A stretch of 64,000 nt of DNA, taken from NCBI RefSeq assembly GCF_000953015.1, contig NZ_LN794158.1:496001-560000 (forward strand), given 5' to 3'. The notes beneath the pieces were generated by a model. It was not told the DNA's origin and did not search any database. It worked only from the letters and a program-made list of their open reading frames with translations. Source of the DNA: Candidatus Methylopumilus turicensis (GTDB taxonomy: Bacteria; Pseudomonadota; Gammaproteobacteria; Burkholderiales; Methylophilaceae). Positions 39,991 through 50,546 of the stretch are shown here, piece by piece; position 1 is the first letter of the stretch, and the number at the start of each line of letters is the position of its first letter. The translations under genes were made by a program, and so were the position numbers.

Positions 39991-40359
39991 TTATAAAATC
40001 AGTGCAGCTGCCACTTTGCGACCTTCAGCCATCAGGATGTTGTAAGTTCTGCAAGCCGCATCGGTCGTCATGCATTCCACAGGAATATTTGCTGCTGTTA
40101 ATGCTTGAATGAGATTTGGACGGATGAAGCGATGTGTTGAACCTGTGCCAAGTAAGACGACTTCAGGCTGATGCGGCAATAGATGTTCAAAATGCGATTG
40201 ATTTAAGTCGGCAAAGTCATTCACGATCCAGTCTAAAAGTAAGGCTTCGGGAAGCACAACCAGACTTTGAGGATAAACAAAATTGTTGATCGAAATCCAG
40301 TCTGGACTATAGCCTGTAATCAGCTGTTTGCCATCTGCTTGGGTTAAATGTAACTTCAT
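39991..40359 (-). CDS. Mth938-like domain protein (DUF498/NDUFAF3 family)
   Basis: The 122-residue protein from ATG 40359 (MKLHLTQADGKQLITGY) matches the Mth938-like fold, seen in the mitochondrial complex I assembly factor NDUFAF3; the bacterial role is unclear. Conserved features are LLGTGSTHRFIRP and ECMTTDAACRTYNILMAEGR. The chosen start has GAGAA at good spacing; longer in-frame starts reach back to 40449, close to the divergent alaA start. It is directly followed by rlmF. Confidence 0.8.
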   Translation of the reverse strand: MKLHLTQADGKQLITGYSPDWISINNFVYPQSLVVLPEALLLDWIVNDFADLNQSHFEHLLPHQPEVVLLGTGSTHRFIRPNLIQALTAANIPVECMTTDAACRTYNILMAEGRKVAAALIL

Positions 40360-40472
40360 CGTCATTTCTCGTGTTTGAACGGCTGGAATAGTGAGCCCGA
40401 AAATCGCTCGTTTCATTGCCTGATATGGCCTTCGCGGGTAAGATAACACATTTTTCCGCTTAGGTTTTTGCC

Positions 40473-41702
40473 GTGCAACCTTTACTTAAATCTTCCAAGC
40501 TTAATAACGTGTGCTACGACATTCGCGGCCCAGTGTTGGCGCGTGCCAAAAAGATGGAAGAAGATGGTCAACGCATCATTAAATTGAATATCGGTAACCC
40601 AGCACCATTTGGATTCGCCGCGCCTGAAGAAATCTTACAAGACGTCATTCGCAATATGGATCAAGCCTCTGGTTATACAGATTCCAAAGGCCTGTTTGCT
40701 GCTCGCAAAGCCATTATGCATTACTCACAGCAAAAGAATATTGATGGTGTAACAATTGATGACATCATTATTGGTAATGGGGTGTCTGAACTGATTGTAA
40801 TGGCAATGCAAGGCTTGCTGAATAATGGGGATCAAGTGTTGGTGCCGGCGCCAGACTATCCTTTGTGGACAGCGGCTGTTAATTTAGCCGGCGGTACACC
40901 GCGCCACTATATTTGTGATGAAGGTTCTGGTTGGTTGCCAGATCTAAAAGATATTGAATCAAAAATTACTGCGAATACTCGCGGTATTGTGATTATCAAT
41001 CCCAACAATCCAACAGGCGCTTTGTATCCTGATGAGATTTTGCAAGGCATTATTGAAATTGCCCGCCATCACAATTTGGTGATTTTTGCGGATGAGATTT
41101 ATGACAAAGTGTTGTACGACGGTCATACCCATACATCAATTGCTTCACTTGCAGATGATGTGCTGTTCGTGACATTTAATGGGTTGTCTAAAAATTATCG
41201 TACCTGCGGTTATCGCGCTGGTTGGTTAATTATTTCTGGCGAGAAAAAACACGCTAAAGATTATATCGAGGGTCTCAATATGCTTGCCTCGATGCGCCTT
41301 TGCGCCAATGTGCCTGGCCAGCTAGGTATTCAAACTGCACTGGGGGGCTATCAGAGCATCAATGATTTAGTCTCTCCAGAGGGTCGTTTGTGTAAACAGC
41401 GCGACCTCGCCTATGACATGCTCACCGCTATTCCTGGCGTTACCTGCTACAAGCCTGCAGCCGCCATGTACCTTTTTCCTAAACTTGATCCTAAAATGTA
41501 TCCGATTGAGGATGATCAGCAGTTCATTCTTGACCTGCTCTTAGAGGAAAAAGTGTTATTGGTACAAGGCTCAGGGTTTAATTGGAAAACACCAGATCAT
41601 TTCCGAGTGGTGTTTTTGCCGAATGTTGATGACTTGAAAGAAGCAATGACAAGAGTGGCACGTTTCTTGGATCAATACAGAAAACAGCACGGCACAAAAT
41701 AA
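40473..41702 (+). CDS. alaA: Glutamate-pyruvate (alanine) aminotransferase
   Basis: A fold-type I PLP enzyme that makes alanine from pyruvate and glutamate. The 409-residue protein starts at GTG 40473. Typical AlaA features are YDIRGPVLARAKKMEEDG, the PLP-contacting NPNNPTGALYP, DEIYDKVLYDG and the Schiff-base Lys in FNGLSKNYRTCGYRAGW. It lies 27 bases before hom, so alanine and homoserine/threonine synthesis may share a transcript. Confidence 0.92.
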   Translation: MQPLLKSSKLNNVCYDIRGPVLARAKKMEEDGQRIIKLNIGNPAPFGFAAPEEILQDVIRNMDQASGYTDSKGLFAARKAIMHYSQQKNIDGVTIDDIIIGNGVSELIVMAMQGLLNNGDQVLVPAPDYPLWTAAVNLAGGTPRHYICDEGSGWLPDLKDIESKITANTRGIVIINPNNPTGALYPDEILQGIIEIARHHNLVIFADEIYDKVLYDGHTHTSIASLADDVLFVTFNGLSKNYRTCGYRAGWLIISGEKKHAKDYIEGLNMLASMRLCANVPGQLGIQTALGGYQSINDLVSPEGRLCKQRDLAYDMLTAIPGVTCYKPAAAMYLFPKLDPKMYPIEDDQQFILDLLLEEKVLLVQGSGFNWKTPDHFRVVFLPNVDDLKEAMTRVARFLDQYRKQHGTK

Positions 41703-41729
41703 CAAACGTTAACGAAAGTACATGAATAG

Positions 41730-43046
41730 ATGAAGTCATTAAAAGTTGGTTTGCTTGGTATAGGCACAGTAGGTGGTGGCACATACGCAGTATTAACGCG
41801 TAATCAAGAAGAAATTTCACGTCGTGCTGGTTGCAAGATTGAAATTGTGAAAGTAGCAGATCGTAACCTTGAGCTTGCAAAAAAACTAACCAACGGACAA
41901 GTTGAAGTCACCGATGATGTGATGTCGATAGTCACAGACCCGAATGTGGATGTTGTTGTTGAATTGATTGGGGGCTACACGCTGGCCAAAGATGCAATCT
42001 TAAAAGCGATTGAACATGGTAAGCATGTAGTGACAGCGAATAAGGCCCTAATTGCAACACACGGCAACGAGATTTTTGCAGCAGCAAAAGCCAAAGGCGT
42101 GATTGTGGCTTTTGAAGCGGCTGTTGCAGGCGGGATTCCTATTATTAAAGCGCTGCGTGAAGGTTTGGTCGCGAATAAAATTGAGTGGATTGCAGGCATT
42201 ATTAACGGCACTACTAACTTTATCCTGACAGAAATGCGTGATAAGGGCCTAGCTTTCTCTGATGTACTTGGTGAGGCTCAGCGTCTTGGTTATGCAGAAG
42301 CAGATCCCACTTTTGACGTTGAGGGTATCGATGCTGCGCATAAGCTGATGATTATGTCGGCGATTGGATTTGGTATTCCGATGCAGTTTGATAAAGTTTA
42401 TACCGAAGGTATTACTAAGCTTGAGAGCAAAGACATTCGCTATGCTGAGGAGCTAGGCTACCGCGTTAAATTGTTAGGTATGACTAAACATAGCGCTAAT
42501 GGCATTGAGATTCGTGTGCATCCCACCTTGATTCCTGAAAAGCGCTTAATTGCGAATGTCAATGGCGCGATGAATGCCGTGGTAGTAAAAGGAGATGCGG
42601 TAGGCCCTACGCTTTATTATGGTGCTGGTGCTGGCTCAGAGCCAACTGCAAGTTCGGTCATTGCTGATTTGGTGGATGTGGCGCGTATGCAAAATACCAG
42701 CATCCAAGATCGTGTTCCCTATTTGGCCTATCACGATATTTCTGCCACTGAGAACACGCCCATTTTGCCGATTAGTGAAATTAGTACTGCTTACTATTTG
42801 CGTATGCGTGCTTCAGATAAGCCTGGAGTGTTGGCAGAAGTGACCAAGATCTTAGGTGATAGACAAATCTCTATCGATGCGATGATGCAAAAAGAACCGC
42901 AAGATGGTGAGACTGAGGCGGATATTGTGATTTTGACGCACATTACGGTTGAAAAGAATATGAATGCTGCAATTCAAGCCATTGAAGCTTTGCCAGCGAT
43001 TGATGGCGCAGTCGTGAAATTGCGTATGGAAGAATTAAACAAATGA
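41730..43046 (+). CDS. hom: Homoserine dehydrogenase
   Basis: Reduces aspartate semialdehyde to homoserine for threonine and methionine synthesis. The 438-residue monofunctional enzyme has the NAD(P) motif GLLGIGTVGGGTYAVL, the catalytic region GIINGTTNFILTEM with Lys and Asp in EADPTFDVEGIDAAHKL, and a C-terminal ACT domain (YYLRMRASDKPGVLAEVTKI) for feedback by threonine. It overlaps thrC by 4 bases (ATGA). Confidence 0.96.
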   Translation: MKSLKVGLLGIGTVGGGTYAVLTRNQEEISRRAGCKIEIVKVADRNLELAKKLTNGQVEVTDDVMSIVTDPNVDVVVELIGGYTLAKDAILKAIEHGKHVVTANKALIATHGNEIFAAAKAKGVIVAFEAAVAGGIPIIKALREGLVANKIEWIAGIINGTTNFILTEMRDKGLAFSDVLGEAQRLGYAEADPTFDVEGIDAAHKLMIMSAIGFGIPMQFDKVYTEGITKLESKDIRYAEELGYRVKLLGMTKHSANGIEIRVHPTLIPEKRLIANVNGAMNAVVVKGDAVGPTLYYGAGAGSEPTASSVIADLVDVARMQNTSIQDRVPYLAYHDISATENTPILPISEISTAYYLRMRASDKPGVLAEVTKILGDRQISIDAMMQKEPQDGETEADIVILTHITVEKNMNAAIQAIEALPAIDGAVVKLRMEELNK

Positions 43047-44476
43047 AATACATCAGCACCCGTGGGCAGTCGCCTGCTTTAAGTTTTAGTGAAATTTTGC
43101 TTGGCGGTTTAGCGCCAGACGGTGGCTTGTATTTGCCTGAAAGCTATCCGCAATTTAGCGATGCTGATTTAAGCGCCATGCGTGGCATGAATTACCGTGA
43201 TTTAGCCTTCACAGTTTTAAGTCGTTTAATCGATGAGCAAGATATTCCAGCGCAAGATCTCCGCACCATTGTTGACAAGACTTATCGCGCCGAGGTTTAT
43301 TGCTATACGCGTAAAGGGCAAAATGCAGAGGATATTACGCCTACACTCAAGCTCGAAAATAACCTGTATTTGTTATCGCTTTCAAATGGCCCAACGTTGG
43401 CATTCAAAGATATGGCCATGCAGTTGCTTGGTAATTTGTTCGAATATGTACTCGCTAAAAAAGGGGAGACCACTAATATCTTAGGCGCGACCTCTGGCGA
43501 TACTGGCTCTGCAGCTGAATATGCAATGCGTGGCAAAAAAGGTGTGAGCGTATTCATGCTTTCGCCACACCAAAAAATGAGTCGATTCCAAGCCGCCCAG
43601 ATGTTTAGTCTTCAAGATAAGAATATTTTCAATATCGCCGTGAAGGGTGTGTTTGACGATGCGCAAGACATTGTGAAAGCAGTGTCTAATGACCATGCTT
43701 TCAAGGCTGCAAATAAGATAGGCGCAGTGAATTCAATTAACTGGGCCCGTGTTGCGGCACAAGTGGTTTACTACTTCAAAGGCTATTTTGCGGTCACGCA
43801 AAACAATAGCGAAAAAGTAAGCTTTGCTGTGCCATCTGGTAACTTTGGTAATGTATGCGCAGGCCATATTGCTCGCATGATGGGCTTGCCGATTGATAAA
43901 TTAGTTGTGGCAACTAATGAGAATGACGTGCTTGATGAGTTCTTTAAAACAGGCGTGTATCGTCCGCGTGGCTCAGCGAACACTTACCACACCTCAAGCC
44001 CTTCTATGGATATTAGTAAGGCATCCAATTTTGAGCGTTTTGTTTTCGACTTAACGGGACGTGATGCTGCTAAGGTTCGCGAACTATGGTCTTCTGTTGA
44101 TGCAGGCGGCGCTTTTGATATCAAGCAAGCTGGCTTGTTCGACAAGATTGCCAGTTATGGGTTTGTTTCAGGTAGCAGTAATCATCTTCATCGCATGATT
44201 GTCATTCGAGAGGCTGAAGCTAAATATGGCGTAGTGATTGATACGCATACCGCAGACGGTTTGAAAGTGGCGCTAGAGTTGCGGGATATGAATACGCCAA
44301 TGGTGGTATTAGAAACGGCTTTGCCTATTAAATTCGAAGATGCCATTATTGAAGCGCTAGGTCACTCGCCAGAACGTCCAGAGCCATTACAAGGAATAGA
44401 GGATCTGCCTCAACGCTTTGAAGTGATGGATGCTGATGTGGATGCAATTAAAGCTTATTTAGTCGCGAATACTTAA
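43043..44476 (+). CDS. thrC: Threonine synthase
   Basis: A PLP enzyme that converts O-phosphohomoserine to threonine. The 477-residue protein starts MKYISTRGQSPALSF. The PLP Lys is in LSNGPTLAFKDMAMQLLG, followed by ATSGDTGSAAEYAMRG. The length and long C-terminal part match the proteobacterial type. Coupled to hom. Confidence 0.96.
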   Translation: MKYISTRGQSPALSFSEILLGGLAPDGGLYLPESYPQFSDADLSAMRGMNYRDLAFTVLSRLIDEQDIPAQDLRTIVDKTYRAEVYCYTRKGQNAEDITPTLKLENNLYLLSLSNGPTLAFKDMAMQLLGNLFEYVLAKKGETTNILGATSGDTGSAAEYAMRGKKGVSVFMLSPHQKMSRFQAAQMFSLQDKNIFNIAVKGVFDDAQDIVKAVSNDHAFKAANKIGAVNSINWARVAAQVVYYFKGYFAVTQNNSEKVSFAVPSGNFGNVCAGHIARMMGLPIDKLVVATNENDVLDEFFKTGVYRPRGSANTYHTSSPSMDISKASNFERFVFDLTGRDAAKVRELWSSVDAGGAFDIKQAGLFDKIASYGFVSGSSNHLHRMIVIREAEAKYGVVIDTHTADGLKVALELRDMNTPMVVLETALPIKFEDAIIEALGHSPERPEPLQGIEDLPQRFEVMDADVDAIKAYLVANT

Positions 44477-44509
44477 TAGTCAAGTGAGAGTCATTTTGAC
44501 GGAGCCAGT

Positions 44510-45304
44510 ATGAAACAATATCAAGACTTAGTTAGTCATGTTCTTAAGTATGGTAATAAAAAAGAAGATAGAACCGGCACTGGCACGGTTTCTGTTTTTG
44601 GCTACCAAATGCGTTTTGATTTGAATGCAGGCTTTCCGCTACTCACGACTAAAAAAGTCCATCTAAAGTCCATCATTCATGAGCTACTTTGGTTTTTGCA
44701 GGGCAGTACAAATATTGCCTATCTAAAAGAAAATGGTGTGCGCATTTGGGACGAATGGGCCGATGAAAATGGTAATTTAGGCCCTGTTTATGGCTATCAG
44801 TGGCGCAATTGGCCTAAGCCAGATGGCACACATATCGACCAAATCACGCAAGTGGTGAACATGATTAAGAATAATCCTGACTCACGCCGTTTGATTGTCT
44901 CCGCCTGGAACGTCGCAGATGTTGACCAAATGAAGTTGCCACCTTGTCATGCTTTCTTTCAGTTTTATGTGGCGGACGGTAAATTAAGCTGCCAGCTTTA
45001 TCAGCGTAGTGCTGATATTTTCTTGGGCGTGCCATTTAATATTGCCTCTTATTCATTGCTCACCATGATGGTGGCGCAAGTGTGCGGTTTAAAGCTTGGT
45101 GATTTCGTGCATACGCTCGGTGATGCGCACATCTACAGCAACCATTTTGAACAAGTGAATGAGCAACTTACCCGCGATATGCGTGCTTTGCCAACTATGC
45201 ACATCAATCCGGATGTCAACGATATTTTTGACTTTAAATTTGAAGATTTCACGCTAGAAGGCTACGACCCACATCCGCCAATTAAAGGCATAGTCGCGGT
45301 TTAG
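44510..45304 (+). CDS. thyA: Thymidylate synthase
   Basis: Methylates dUMP to dTMP with methylene-tetrahydrofolate. The 264 residues equal the E. coli length. The catalytic Cys is in [12 protein letters not shown], and the dUMP-binding [16 protein letters not shown] and [13 protein letters not shown] are intact. One base separates it from folA, the gene for the enzyme that recycles the resulting dihydrofolate. Confidence 0.97.
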   Translation: MKQYQDLVSHVLKYGNKKEDRTGTGTVSVFGYQMRFDLNAGFPLLTTKKVHLKSIIHELLWFLQGSTNIAYLKENGVRIWDEWADENGNLGPVYGYQWRNWPKPDGTHIDQITQVVNMIKNNPDSRRLIVSAWNVADVDQMKLPPCHAFFQFYVADGKLSCQLYQRSADIFLGVPFNIASYSLLTMMVAQVCGLKLGDFVHTLGDAHIYSNHFEQVNEQLTRDMRALPTMHINPDVNDIFDFKFEDFTLEGYDPHPPIKGIVAV

Positions 45305-45305
45305 C

Positions 45306-45788
45306 ATGAGTGATTTATCTCTGATTGTGGCAATCGCCAAAAATAGGGTGATTGGTGTCAACAACACCTTGCCTTGGCATCTTCCTGAAGATCTCAAACG
45401 CTTCCGGGCTTTAACCACCGGCCATCATATTATTATGGGTCGCAAAACCTTTGATTCTCTTGGCCGCTTATTACCCGGCAGAACCACGGTCATCGTCACA
45501 CGCAATCCAGATTACAAGATGGCAGGTGCAATAGTTGTCCATAGCCTTGAAGCCGCTATTACTGCTTGTGGTGACGACAATGAAGCATTCTTGATTGGTG
45601 GTGCAGAGCTATACAAAGATGGCTTAAAGCTTGCTAAAAAGCTCTACATTACTGAGATTGATGCGGAGTATGAGGGCGATGCTTTTTTCCCTGAATTTGA
45701 TGTGGCTGAATGGCAAGTTGTAGAGCGTGAAAGCCATCAGGCTGAGAACGGCTTAGGCTTCAGTTATCTGACTTATCAGCGGGGCTAG
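45306..45788 (+). CDS. folA: Dihydrofolate reductase
   Basis: Reduces dihydrofolate to tetrahydrofolate with NADPH. The 160-residue protein has VAIAKNRVIGVNNTLPWHLP, with the catalytic acidic residue in PEDLKRFRA, the NADPH motif IIMGRKTFDSLGR, and FLIGGAELYKDGL. Coupled to thyA and followed by a strong terminator. Confidence 0.97.
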   Translation: MSDLSLIVAIAKNRVIGVNNTLPWHLPEDLKRFRALTTGHHIIMGRKTFDSLGRLLPGRTTVIVTRNPDYKMAGAIVVHSLEAAITACGDDNEAFLIGGAELYKDGLKLAKKLYITEIDAEYEGDAFFPEFDVAEWQVVERESHQAENGLGFSYLTYQRG

Positions 45789-45805
45789 GTTATAAAGTTT
45801 TAGAT

Positions 45806-45842
45806 AATAAAAAAGCGCTTATGGTTTAAGCGCTTTTTTATT
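45806..45842. terminator. Bidirectional intrinsic terminator between folA and the decarboxylase
   Basis: AATAAAAAAGCGCTTA and its exact complement form a 16-bp stem with a five-base loop. T-tracts on both strands would serve convergent folA and the decarboxylase gene. Confidence 0.92.
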
Positions 45843-45867
45843 ATCCGATCAGGTGATCTTTATCGGT

Positions 45868-48108
45868 CTATGCTGCCACACAGTCGACATAGTACATCGC
45901 CTTGCCATCGACCACTTGTTTCACTAAGCCGTGAACGTCAGTTTCAAAACCTGGGAAGCGCTCATTGAATTCACGTGCAAATTTCAAGTAATTCACGATA
46001 ATCGCGTTGAACTGTTCGCCCGGAATTAATAGCGGGATGCCCGGTGGGTAAGGGGTGAGCAATACAGCAGTAATGCGTCCTTCTAGTTCATCAATCAATA
46101 CACGGTCAATCTCACGGTGCGCCATTTTTGCGAATGCATCAGTCGGTTTCATGTCAGGTACCATGTTTGATAGATACATTTCAGTGGTTAAGCGCGCGAC
46201 ATCATTTTGTTTGTAGATTTCATGAATTTGCGTACATAAATCTTGCAAGCCTGTACGTTCATAACGTGGGTATTTCGCCGCAAATTCAGGCAACACCTTC
46301 CACAGTGGTTGATTCTTGTCGTAATCATCTTTGAACTGTTGAAGCGCCGCCACCATAGTGTTCCAGCGGCCCTTAGTGATGCCAATCGTAAACATAATAA
46401 AGAATGAATAGAGGCCAGTTTTTTCAACAATCACGCCATGTTCAGCCAAGTATTTAGTGACAATCGCGGCTGGAATGCCAAATTCATCAGAAAAGTCACC
46501 ATCCACGTCCAAGCCTGGGGTGATGATGGTCGCTTTAATTGGGTCAAGCATATTAAAGCCTTCGGCAAGATTGCCGAAACCATGCCAACGCTCATTAGCT
46601 TTAAGCATCCAAGCTTCGCGTTCCTCAATGCCTTCTTCTGACAGGTCATTAGGCCCCCAAACTTTAAACCACCAGTCGGCACCCCATTCTTCATCTACTT
46701 TGCGCATCGCACGGCGGAAGTCCAAGGCTTCCATAATGGACTCTTCAACGAGTACCGTGCCGCCAGGCGCTTCCATCATTGCTGCGGCTACGTCGCAGCT
46801 TGCAATGATTGAGTATTGTGGGCTGGTAGATGTGTGCATCAAATAGGCTTCATTGAATACGTCACGATCTAATTGAATGTTTTCAGCATCCTCAACCAAA
46901 ATCTGTGATGCTTGGCTGAGACCTGCTAATAGTTTATGCGTAGATTGCGTTGAGAAAATCATCGACTCTTTACAACGTGGGCGATCAGCACCGATTGCGT
47001 GGTAATCACCATAGAAGTCATGGAATGTGGCGTGTGGTAACCAAGCTTCATCGAAATGCAGTGTATCAATCTTGCCGTCTAACATTTCTTTGATTTCTTC
47101 TACGTTATAAAGCACACCGTCGTAAGTCGATTGGGTAATGGTCAAGACACGTGGTTTTGCGTTTTTATCGGTAGCAAATGGATTGGCTTCAATCTTTTTC
47201 TTAATGTTTTCCCATTCAAACTCTGCTTTTGGAATCGGGCCGATAATGCCAAAATGATTGCGCGTTGGCATTAGAAAGACAGGAATCGCCCCTGTCATAA
47301 TAATGGAGTGCAACACGGATTTATGACAGTTACGGTCAACCACCACAATGTCACCTGGCGCGACGGTTGAGTTCCAAACAATCTTGTTAGACGTTGATGT
47401 GCCGTTGGTGACAAAGTACAAGTGGTCACAGTTGTAAATGCGTGCAGCGTTGCGTTCTGATGCTGCGACAGGGCCTGTGTGATCGAGTAATTGACCAAGT
47501 TCATCTACCGCATTACAAACGTCCGCACGTAGCATGTTTTCACCGAAGAACTGGTGGAACATTTGACCCACTGGTGATTTTAAGAATGCAACGCCACCAG
47601 AGTGTCCAGGACAGTGCCATGAGTAAGAGCCGTCAGCCGCGTAATGCGTTAAGGCTTTAAAAAATGGCGGTGGTAAGCTATCTAAATAAGCTTTAGCTTC
47701 ACGAATGATTAAGCGTGCCACAAACTCTGGCGTATCTTCATTCATGTGGATGAAGCCGTGTAATTCCCGTAGTACGTCGTTTGGAATATGACGTGAAGTG
47801 CGTGTTTCGCCGTGCAAGAAAATAGGGATTTCTTCGTTGCGGTAACGGATTTCCGTCACGAATGTCCGAAGCTGCTCAATCGCTTCTGGTTTTTCTTCTA
47901 CGATTTCTTCATCATCAATCGACAAAATAAAGGCCGATGCTCGACTTTGTTGCTGTGCAAAAGAGGTCAGATCTCCATAACTGGTCACGCCTAAGACCTC
48001 GAAGCCCTCTTCTTCAATCGCTTTTGCGAGAACACGAATGCCTAGGCCTGAAGAGTTTTCAGAGCGAAAGTCTTCATCGATGATTACGATAGGAAATCTA
48101 AATTTCAT
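45868..48108 (-). CDS. Orn/Lys/Arg decarboxylase (fold-type I)
   Basis: The 746-residue PLP decarboxylase removes the carboxyl group of a basic amino acid to make a polyamine precursor such as agmatine, cadaverine or putrescine. The layout is an N-terminal receiver-like wing domain (residues 1-125), PLP domain with HCPGHSGGVAFLKSPVG and the Schiff-base Lys in FSTQSTHKLLAGLSQAS, and a C-terminal domain (LTPYPPGIPLLIPGE). Among basic amino acid decarboxylases the substrate cannot be fixed from sequence; arginine or lysine is most likely. It lies 158 bases after dcd with no visible terminator between. Confidence 0.88.
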   Translation of the reverse strand: MKFRFPIVIIDEDFRSENSSGLGIRVLAKAIEEEGFEVLGVTSYGDLTSFAQQQSRASAFILSIDDEEIVEEKPEAIEQLRTFVTEIRYRNEEIPIFLHGETRTSRHIPNDVLRELHGFIHMNEDTPEFVARLIIREAKAYLDSLPPPFFKALTHYAADGSYSWHCPGHSGGVAFLKSPVGQMFHQFFGENMLRADVCNAVDELGQLLDHTGPVAASERNAARIYNCDHLYFVTNGTSTSNKIVWNSTVAPGDIVVVDRNCHKSVLHSIIMTGAIPVFLMPTRNHFGIIGPIPKAEFEWENIKKKIEANPFATDKNAKPRVLTITQSTYDGVLYNVEEIKEMLDGKIDTLHFDEAWLPHATFHDFYGDYHAIGADRPRCKESMIFSTQSTHKLLAGLSQASQILVEDAENIQLDRDVFNEAYLMHTSTSPQYSIIASCDVAAAMMEAPGGTVLVEESIMEALDFRRAMRKVDEEWGADWWFKVWGPNDLSEEGIEEREAWMLKANERWHGFGNLAEGFNMLDPIKATIITPGLDVDGDFSDEFGIPAAIVTKYLAEHGVIVEKTGLYSFFIMFTIGITKGRWNTMVAALQQFKDDYDKNQPLWKVLPEFAAKYPRYERTGLQDLCTQIHEIYKQNDVARLTTEMYLSNMVPDMKPTDAFAKMAHREIDRVLIDELEGRITAVLLTPYPPGIPLLIPGEQFNAIIVNYLKFAREFNERFPGFETDVHGLVKQVVDGKAMYYVDCVAA

Positions 48109-48266
48109 TTCAATGCCTTCATAAATTTATTTTGATGGCGAATCGCTGCGTCGCGTGCTCGCTCATTCCTTGTCTATCTTACTGATATGCCAGCGTTATT
48201 CGCTGTGCGGCTTCTTGCGTTTCATCCAACAAAAGTAAATTTCTGTTTGGCGTTGTCGGGCTAAAG

Positions 48267-48842
48267 TTAGATTTTAGGTAATGTCACGCCGACTTGGCCT
48301 TGATATTTGCCGCCACGATCTTTATAACTCGTTTCACAAACATCGTCTTCATCTGCTTCAAAGAATAACACTTGTGCGCATCCTTCGTTTGCGTAGATTT
48401 TGGCTGGAAGCGGGGTGGTGTTGCTGAATTCTAGTGTGACATAACCTTCCCATTCTGGCTCGAATGGCGTGACGTTCACGATAATGCCGCAACGCGCATA
48501 AGTAGATTTACCTAAGCAAACTGTTAGTACATTACGTGGAATGCGGAAGTACTCAACAGTACGCGCAAGGGCAAATGAGTTAGGTGGAATAATGCAGTAA
48601 TCTGCATTCACTTCGACAAATGAGTTTGGATCGAAATTTTTGGGATCAACAATCGTGCTATTAATGTTCGTGAATAGTTTGAATTCTTTTGAGCAGCGGA
48701 TATCGTAGCCATAACTTGAAGTGCCGTATGACACTAAACGTTCTCCAGCAGCATTGGTTTTAACTTGCTTAGGCTCAAACGGCTCAATCATGCCGTGTTG
48801 TTCAGCCATGCGGCGTATCCATTTATCCGATTTAATGCTCAT
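48267..48842 (-). CDS. dcd: dCTP deaminase
   Basis: Deaminates dCTP to dUTP, the main source of dUMP for thymidylate synthase in many Gram-negative bacteria. The 191-residue protein has [10 protein letters not shown], the catalytic region [20 protein letters not shown] with Glu in [14 protein letters not shown], and a C-terminal [10 protein letters not shown]. The length is usual. Confidence 0.95.
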   Translation of the reverse strand: MSIKSDKWIRRMAEQHGMIEPFEPKQVKTNAAGERLVSYGTSSYGYDIRCSKEFKLFTNINSTIVDPKNFDPNSFVEVNADYCIIPPNSFALARTVEYFRIPRNVLTVCLGKSTYARCGIIVNVTPFEPEWEGYVTLEFSNTTPLPAKIYANEGCAQVLFFEADEDDVCETSYKDRGGKYQGQVGVTLPKI

Positions 48843-48885
48843 TTTTCACTCAACCATTCATTAAAAAAACAAAAATAACAAAATT

Positions 48886-48935
48886 AAAATGCCCACGCAT
48901 TATGCCATTTTACTGACAGTTCGCGCAGGCATTTT
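48886..48935 (-). terminator. Likely intrinsic terminator after zwf
   Basis: On the minus strand a 13-bp stem (two G-U pairs, 24-base loop) is followed by a T-rich stretch. It lies 19 bases beyond the zwf stop. Confidence 0.6.
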
Positions 48936-48954
48936 ATGATAGCTAAAACCCAGT

Positions 48955-50463
48955 TTAGTGCGCGTCGCCACCTAGTTCAATGCTGTAACGCCAGAACTGA
49001 TCTTCCGCTTCAAAAATCACGCTAGACTCTTTTGGATCACGGTCGCCAGCGCGGTATTGATGCAATGGTGTTTTGTCCTTTGCCCACGCATTCACGATTT
49101 GGTCAACCAAGCGCCATTGTGCTTCCACTTCACTGATGTGTAGATATTGTGAAGGATCGCCCTCCATCAAGTTCAACATCAATGTTTCATACGAGTCGAT
49201 TGTTTCATCGCCTTGTTGGCGTTGGGCGCCATCAAGACTCATGGTGCGTGTTGCAATATCTAGACCTGGAATCTTAGATTCCATCTCAATTTTTATGCAC
49301 TCACGTGGTTGGATGTTGATAATTAGCCAGTTGTGATGTTGGCCTTGTTTAAGCTCGAGTGGAGATTGTTTAAAGCGAATGGCAATCGCAGTATTGCCTT
49401 CGTGCATACGTTTGCCAGTACGAACGTAGAAAGGAACACCTTTCCAGCGTGGGCTATCAATAAACAGCTTAACGGCAGCGTAAGTTTCTGTGAAGCTTGT
49501 ATCGCCAAGACCATCACGTTTTATTTCTTCTAAGTAGCCAGGCACATTTTCACCATGACCATCACCTACACAAACACGGCCTGCCGCATATTGTGCGCGG
49601 AAAACTTGTTTGTTGAAGTTTTCTAAGTCGATTGGGCGAATAGATTCTAGCACCTTGATTTTTTCTGCACGGATGCTGTCTGGCGTCAGGTCTTTTGGTT
49701 TTTCCATGGCCACCAAAGCTAAGGTTTGTAGCAAGTGACTTTGGAACATGTCACGAAGTGCGCCCGTTGCTTCGTAGAAAGTGGTGCGTTCGCCAACGCC
49801 TAATGTCTCATTGTTAGTGATTTGCACATGGTCGATATGACCGTTATTCCAAAGCGGCTCAAAAATCGCATTGGTAAAGCGAGTAAGCATGATGTTTTGA
49901 ATCGCTGATTTACCGAGGTAATGGTCGATACGGTAAATTTGGCTTTCTTTCAAGTGCTTAGTGATTTTTGATTGCAAATCTTGCGCGCTGGCTAAGTCTG
50001 TGCCAAACGGTTTTTCAATCAATACACGGCGCCAGTATTTGCTCTCATCTAGCAAGCCCACCGCTGAGAGCTGCTCCACCACTGGGGCGAAGTCAGTCGG
50101 GCGAACAGACAAGAAATAAGCCAGGTTTTGCGGGAACACTTTCTCATCACTGAGTCGGTCACGCATTTTTTCGAAAGCATTAGGATCCGTTGGCGGATTA
50201 GCATGGTAATGGTTACGATTTAAAAAACGCTCGAATACTTGCTTGTCGTAGCCATTTTTAAATTTAGCATCCAACATGCCTTTGATTTCTTTGTGCCAAT
50301 CTTCTCGGGCAACGTCACCACGGCCGACAGATAAAATCGCCATGTGGTCTGGTAAACGACCAGCAGCATCCAAACGAAAAAGGCCTGGAATTAGCTTCAG
50401 GCGAGATAGGTTGCCGCTAGCGCCAAATAAAACAAGGGTACAAGGATCAATTTGTTTGCTCAT
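48955..50463 (-). CDS. zwf: Glucose-6-phosphate 1-dehydrogenase
   Basis: Oxidises glucose 6-phosphate to 6-phosphogluconolactone. The 502-residue protein has the nucleotide motif FGASGNLSRLKLIPGL, the catalytic RIDHYLGKSAIQNIM and the substrate-binding EKPFGTDLASAQ. With gnd and pgl it forms the oxidative branch that, in ribulose monophosphate methylotrophs, oxidises formaldehyde to CO2 cyclically. Confidence 0.96.
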   Translation of the reverse strand: MSKQIDPCTLVLFGASGNLSRLKLIPGLFRLDAAGRLPDHMAILSVGRGDVAREDWHKEIKGMLDAKFKNGYDKQVFERFLNRNHYHANPPTDPNAFEKMRDRLSDEKVFPQNLAYFLSVRPTDFAPVVEQLSAVGLLDESKYWRRVLIEKPFGTDLASAQDLQSKITKHLKESQIYRIDHYLGKSAIQNIMLTRFTNAIFEPLWNNGHIDHVQITNNETLGVGERTTFYEATGALRDMFQSHLLQTLALVAMEKPKDLTPDSIRAEKIKVLESIRPIDLENFNKQVFRAQYAAGRVCVGDGHGENVPGYLEEIKRDGLGDTSFTETYAAVKLFIDSPRWKGVPFYVRTGKRMHEGNTAIAIRFKQSPLELKQGQHHNWLIINIQPRECIKIEMESKIPGLDIATRTMSLDGAQRQQGDETIDSYETLMLNLMEGDPSQYLHISEVEAQWRLVDQIVNAWAKDKTPLHQYRAGDRDPKESSVIFEAEDQFWRYSIELGGDAH

Positions 50464-50546
50464 TACTTCAAGTTTCCTAAAGTTTCGGTATTAATAAGCG
50501 GCCAATCTGATGTTGGCCGCGATGATATGTTTAACTTTTGATGCGC